From Gammaproteobacteria bacterium (GTDB lineage Bacteria > Pseudomonadota > Gammaproteobacteria > Pseudomonadales > Azotimanducaceae_A), in assembly GCA_028819775.1 (NCBI GenBank), contig JAPPKV010000047.1, forward strand, positions 1 through 9,702: 9,702 nucleotides of DNA, given 5' to 3'. Of this stretch, positions 6,144 to 9,702 are shown piece after piece. Both the position numbers and the translations under genes were made by a program. The first letter of the stretch is position 1, and every line of letters begins with the position of its first letter. The notes beneath the pieces were generated by a model, which saw only the letters and a program-made list of their open reading frames with translations, ran no database searches and had not been told where the DNA came from.

Positions 6144-7910
6144 CTACTCCTCGAAGAACGGGTGATCCGCCACCGGCGGATGCGGCAGGTTGCCGGTTGG
6201 ATTGCGCACGCTCATCTCCTCGAACAGAAGGTCGGGCACGGATAACGTCACCGTCCCCCCACTCGAGGGTGACAGGCCGAGCCCGCCGCCGACCATCATT
6301 ACGAGGCCGCTCGCGAACCCCCACGAACCACCGCGCGTATAGATGGTGTTCGAGTCCGATGCCGCCACGATTTCCTTGAATACCGAATCGGCGATGCCGG
6401 CGAACTCGACGGTTCTGAGCAGTTCTTCGCGCCCGTCCGGGTAGAACCTGTAGGCGACCAAGGCGTCTGCGACATTGCTTTGTCCGGCGCCAGGGCCACC
6501 GAAACCAATGTTGAAGCTGAAACCCGACGCCGGCATCAAGCCGGGGTTGCCGAGGCGGCGGACGACGATGCCGTACTCGGCTTCGCGTTCCTTCATCAGG
6601 AGCTTCAGCTCGTCGTAGAGTTCCTCGCGGGTCATGCCGCGACTGTTGGTCATTACGAGGTTGCTCGGCTGCGGTCCGCCGCCGCGCCGGTTTCCGGTGC
6701 TGCCGTCGATGCCGCGAACGGGATTTCGCGTGGTCAGGAGTGTTTTCAGGATGCCGTTCTCGACCAAGCTGGTTGCCTGCGCGGGGACGCCGTCGTCGTC
6801 CACGGGATAGCCGCCCCAGAAGCCATCGCCGGTGAGCGTCGCATCGTCGGCAAGGTCCATGAAACGCGGCAGCACCCGGGCGCCGAGCTTGTCCAGGAAC
6901 GGGTTGCCCGAGCGCCGCGCGGAGAACCGTCGCTCGGTCTCGGGGGTGCGTACGCCGCTGAGTCTCGGCAGCAGCACCTGGGCGGTGAGTTCGGCGGCAG
7001 CTTGACCTTCGAACAATACCGGGCCGATATAGCGGTCTTCCAATGCCGAGGCCGAACGTCGTTCGCTGATCGCGGCGCCCATGGCCTCGACCTCGGCGGC
7101 CAGGTCGCCGCGATTGGCGATATCGTCCCAACCATGGGCGTGGACTGCGCGGAAGTCGTGCAGCATCGCGCCGTCGTCGGCCTGCGTTTGTGCGGTCACA
7201 CTCAGGAATGCGGCTGGATCCGAGCGAATGAACGACGAACCTTCGCTGTTCACGTAGTACGTCCTACCCCGCGCCGCGTGGGCGCCGACCCGGGAATCCA
7301 TGATGTGCGGCATGTCCCGGAACCGAATGGAGAGATCGCGGACCAGCCCCTCTACTTCGTCCAACCTGGGTAGTTCCGCGCCGGGTTCCTCTGCGTATTC
7401 GTACGGTTCCTGGGGGGACAGGTCGCCGAGATCCTCGACCCGGGTCTCGTTCTGCAGCGCCGCGCGCTTGGCGGCGATCTGCTTGAGCGCGTTCTTGTAG
7501 GCGTCGTCGGTGGCCAGCCAGATCTGCCGGCGAATCTCGACCACGTCGTCCGTCAGCGGCAGGCTCGCACTGCCCCCGCCGCCGAAAAACCCCATGCCCC
7601 GAAAGTTGGTGTTGTCGAACGACGCATCGCCGACCCGAAGTTCAACCCCCAGCCACCGGGTCCGGCTCGTCGAACTGGGCAGCAACGCACCGAAACTGGC
7701 CCCGGCCGAAACCTGCTCGTTGTCGCGGATGGTGTAGGCGACGAAATAGGGTTCGTCCATGCCCTCCATGCGGAGTTCGTCCATGGTGCGTGCAAGCTCC
7801 TCGCGCATGGCCTGCATCAGCACGTCTTCGCCCGCAGCGGTGGCGGGTACGAGGAGCGCCAGCGCGACGGCAGCGACGAACGTATTGGAAAGGAACATCG
7901 TGTTCTTCAT
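6144..7910 (-). CDS. Exported TldD/PmbA-family protein lacking the metal site (TldE-like)
   Basis: The 588-residue product begins with a Sec signal peptide (residues 1 to about 26, MKNTMFLSNT then VAAVALALLVPATAA), so it is predicted to be periplasmic. It is a clear paralogue of the gene immediately upstream: compare YFVAYTIRDNEQVSAGASFG (55-74) and LRVGD (91-95) with YFLSYEITETEGMSAGAQFG and LRVGD there, and YRFYPDGREELLRTVEF (487-503) with YRVYPDGREELVRGVDL. TldD enzymes use HEXXXH plus a late Cys to hold zinc. Here the aligned hexamer is AQVLLP (310-315), and the Cys position near residue 528 is Gly/Ser. The protein is therefore predicted to be inactive as a protease and may be the partner subunit, as PmbA/TldE is to TldD. 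It carries Gly-rich insertions (around 105-113 and 540-552). GGGAGGAG upstream overlaps the stop of the preceding gene (14-base gap). Confidence 0.88.
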   Translation of the reverse strand: MKNTMFLSNTFVAAVALALLVPATAAGEDVLMQAMREELARTMDELRMEGMDEPYFVAYTIRDNEQVSAGASFGALLPSSTSRTRWLGVELRVGDASFDNTNFRGMGFFGGGGSASLPLTDDVVEIRRQIWLATDDAYKNALKQIAAKRAALQNETRVEDLGDLSPQEPYEYAEEPGAELPRLDEVEGLVRDLSIRFRDMPHIMDSRVGAHAARGRTYYVNSEGSSFIRSDPAAFLSVTAQTQADDGAMLHDFRAVHAHGWDDIANRGDLAAEVEAMGAAISERRSASALEDRYIGPVLFEGQAAAELTAQVLLPRLSGVRTPETERRFSARRSGNPFLDKLGARVLPRFMDLADDATLTGDGFWGGYPVDDDGVPAQATSLVENGILKTLLTTRNPVRGIDGSTGNRRGGGPQPSNLVMTNSRGMTREELYDELKLLMKEREAEYGIVVRRLGNPGLMPASGFSFNIGFGGPGAGQSNVADALVAYRFYPDGREELLRTVEFAGIADSVFKEIVAASDSNTIYTRGGSWGFASGLVMMVGGGLGLSPSSGGTVTLSVPDLLFEEMSVRNPTGNLPHPPVADHPFFEE

Positions 7911-7924
7911 GGCACAACTCCTCC

Positions 7925-9640
7925 CTAGTAGACCGCGAAGCCTAGGCGGTCATCCCCGATTGGCGCCGGGAGCAACGGTGGACGATCCTGCGACTTGCCC
8001 TTCTTCTGCACTTCGATCTGGGACACCAGGATGCTGGGCGACGCGGCGGAGACGGGAACGCCGCCCGATTCCGCGCCGCAGGTGCCATTGAACACCGCGA
8101 TCTGGTCGTCGCCGGCGGCGACCTTGCTGAAGGTGGTGAGCGGCGTGCCGATCAGGTCGACGCCACGAACCAGTTCCTCGCGGCCGTCCGGATAGACGCG
8201 GTACACGACCAAAGGCGTCACGTTGAACGAATTCGGCATGAACCGGCCGGTTGTCGTGAACCCACCCTGGATGGCCTCGAAACGCAGACCGAACGGCTTG
8301 CCCTCGGCTTCGATGGCGGCGAGCAACTCCCCCTTCAGTTCGTCGGCGGTGAGCGGGTCGGCGACCTCGACGATCAAGTTGGATTGCCGGGCAACCGGCA
8401 TGAAGCCCGCCTGCTTGCGCCCGTGGCCGTTGGATTGGGGGAATCCGTCGATGGGTCGGCGCGACAGCAGGAAGGCCTTCAAGATCCCCTTGTCGATGAC
8501 GGTGACCCGGCGTGCCGGAATCCCCTGGTTGTCGAACCGGTAGGTGCCGACGAGATCCGTGCCGCCATGGCGCGTCATCGTGGGATCGAAGTGCACGGAG
8601 AAGTTCGCCGGCAAGACGCGCTCGTTGAGTAGCTTCTTGAAGGTCTGGCCCTCGTCCTCGAGCTTCTGGCGATGCCCTTCGACGCGGTGCCCGAGTATCT
8701 CGTGGAAGAACACGCCGCTCGCCTCGCCGGACAGGATCGCGGGGCCGGTATAGGGCTCCACCAGCGGTGCGTCGCGCAGCGCGAGCAGCGTCTCGACCAT
8801 GTTCGCGACATCGCGGGCCACGGTCTCATCGTCCGGCAGGCTTTCGGGGGTCAGCGCGATATAGCTCTTGTAGAGCGGCAGCACCATGCCGTCTTCCGCC
8901 TTGGTGCTGGCGGATATGAACAGCCGGTAGAGCGTCTCCGAGGTCTGGATCTCCGAGCCGTCGCTGTTCACGAACCAGCGCGTCTCGACATTGGCGGAGA
9001 ACGAAGCCCTGGCCTCGTAGAAGTCGCCGTACCGGGCGAAGGGCGCCGTGTACTGCTGGACCTTCGCCTCCCAGTCGGCAAGATCGACCTCGATCGGCCG
9101 CGCATGCTCCATGCCCGTGGACGGTTCCTCGCGGGAGAAGTCGCCGGCCTTGTCCTCGGCCTCCACCGTCACCTGCACATCGGTTTTGACGGTGGTGAGT
9201 TCCTCCAGGGCACTTTTGTAGCGCTTGTCGGTTTCGTGCCAGAGCAGCGCGCGAATCGCATCGACATCGTCCTCGACAGGCGCCACCACCATGTCGGTGC
9301 CGAAGAACGAGAAGCCGCCCTGGCCGCGCAGGGGACGGGTGTTGTCGAGCCCGTAGTCGCCCACGCGCAGGTCGATGTCGAGCACGCGCCTGCGGGATGA
9401 GTTGCTGAACACCAGCGCGCCGAACTGCGCCCCGGCGGACATCCCCTCCGTTTCCGTGATCTCGTAGCTCAGGAAGTAGGGCGGAACGGGCTCGTTGCCC
9501 AGTACTTCCATGGACCGGTCGAGTTCGGCCTTCATGGCCTTGAGGACGCTGCCCTCGGCGGTGGCATCGACGGCGAAGAGACTCGTCCCCGCCAAGGCGA
9601 TCCCTGCCGCCAATACCTTCGAACTGACGCCGTTACGCAT
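7925..9640 (-). CDS. Exported TldD-family metalloprotease with intact HEXXXH site
   Basis: The 571-residue product has a Sec signal peptide (about 28 residues, ending VDATA before EGSVL) and the TldD/PmbA fold. The metal site is complete: HEILGH at 313-318 (His313, Glu314, His318) and Cys521 in FNGTCGAESGGVPV, matching the TldD pattern of a Cys followed by GxxxxGVPV. Cytoplasmic TldD works with TldE to degrade unfolded or leader peptides, for example in microcin maturation; the exported version here would act in the periplasm on unknown substrates. The start ATG has GGGAGG five bases upstream. It is the first gene of a two-gene - strand unit with its metal-less paralogue, so a TldD/TldE-type heterocomplex is inferred. 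Family assignment is firm; substrate and partner are not shown by sequence. Confidence 0.92.
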   Translation of the reverse strand: MRNGVSSKVLAAGIALAGTSLFAVDATAEGSVLKAMKAELDRSMEVLGNEPVPPYFLSYEITETEGMSAGAQFGALVFSNSSRRRVLDIDLRVGDYGLDNTRPLRGQGGFSFFGTDMVVAPVEDDVDAIRALLWHETDKRYKSALEELTTVKTDVQVTVEAEDKAGDFSREEPSTGMEHARPIEVDLADWEAKVQQYTAPFARYGDFYEARASFSANVETRWFVNSDGSEIQTSETLYRLFISASTKAEDGMVLPLYKSYIALTPESLPDDETVARDVANMVETLLALRDAPLVEPYTGPAILSGEASGVFFHEILGHRVEGHRQKLEDEGQTFKKLLNERVLPANFSVHFDPTMTRHGGTDLVGTYRFDNQGIPARRVTVIDKGILKAFLLSRRPIDGFPQSNGHGRKQAGFMPVARQSNLIVEVADPLTADELKGELLAAIEAEGKPFGLRFEAIQGGFTTTGRFMPNSFNVTPLVVYRVYPDGREELVRGVDLIGTPLTTFSKVAAGDDQIAVFNGTCGAESGGVPVSAASPSILVSQIEVQKKGKSQDRPPLLPAPIGDDRLGFAVY

Positions 9641-9671
9641 TTCGGCCTCCCAATAAGCATCATTCGCGAAG

Positions 9672-9687
9672 TGCTAGCAGCGTAGCA
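9672..9687 (-). promoter_or_regulatory. Possible promoter of the exported tldD/tldE-like pair
   Basis: On the - strand the sequence TGCTACGCTGCTAGCA contains an extended -10 (TGC then TACGCT, 9684-9679). Transcription would begin near 9672, about 30 bases before the ATG. A -35 at normal spacing would fall beyond the window edge and cannot be judged. The string closely resembles TGCTATGCTCTGCTAGCA at 5328-5345. TGCTAGCA at its downstream end is a perfect 8-base palindrome. Confidence 0.4.
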
Positions 9688-9702
9688 CAACAAGGTACGA
9701 GG

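Noticed and set aside
6480..7373. + strand open frame of 297 codons opposite the TldE-like gene
   Set aside because: It is the antisense shadow of a strongly supported gene with a signal peptide and a good ribosome site.

Overview
The window is GC-rich, densely coding bacterial DNA from a Gram-negative (diderm) organism. The lptE gene, for an outer-membrane lipopolysaccharide-assembly lipoprotein, shows the envelope type. The gene order leuS-lptE-holA is the arrangement typical of Gammaproteobacteria and some relatives, so a gammaproteobacterium or close neighbour, possibly uncultivated, is the best guess. One caution is that the LeuRS C-terminus looks like the version found mainly outside Proteobacteria.

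Left part, + strand, 2-5198: five genes run head to tail with no gaps. They are leuS (3' end only), lptE, holA (DNA polymerase III delta), a helical TPR-like protein of unknown function, and an exported S46 dipeptidyl-peptidase. Every junction is either an ATGA overlap, a short overlap or a gap of under 20 bases, so the five are probably co-transcribed and partly translationally coupled. The TPR-like gene sits where nadD usually follows holA. The S46 enzyme keeps its His/Asp/Ser triad and has Gly at the position that separates DPP7-like from DPP11-like enzymes.

Middle, 5199-6096: about 270 bases without a confident gene (5199-5470) separate the + strand operon from the - strand genes. It contains a promoter-like motif followed by a 24-codon ORF with a good Shine-Dalgarno. 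Next, on the - strand, is a two-gene toxin-antitoxin module: a Phd/YefM-type antitoxin and a RelE/ParE-type toxin. A 13-base near-perfect inverted repeat covers the predicted -10 box and is the probable autoregulatory operator.

Right part, - strand, 6144-9702: two tandem paralogous genes encode exported TldD/PmbA-family proteins. The upstream one (7925-9640) keeps the HEXXXH metal motif and the C-terminal Cys. The downstream one (6144-7910) has lost all of them (AQVLLP in place of HEILGH). This resembles the active/inactive TldD-TldE pair of the cytoplasm, but here both proteins carry Sec signal peptides. Together with the S46 enzyme, the window therefore carries three predicted periplasmic peptidase-family proteins, which suggests a protein- or peptide-scavenging lifestyle. 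This last point is inference.
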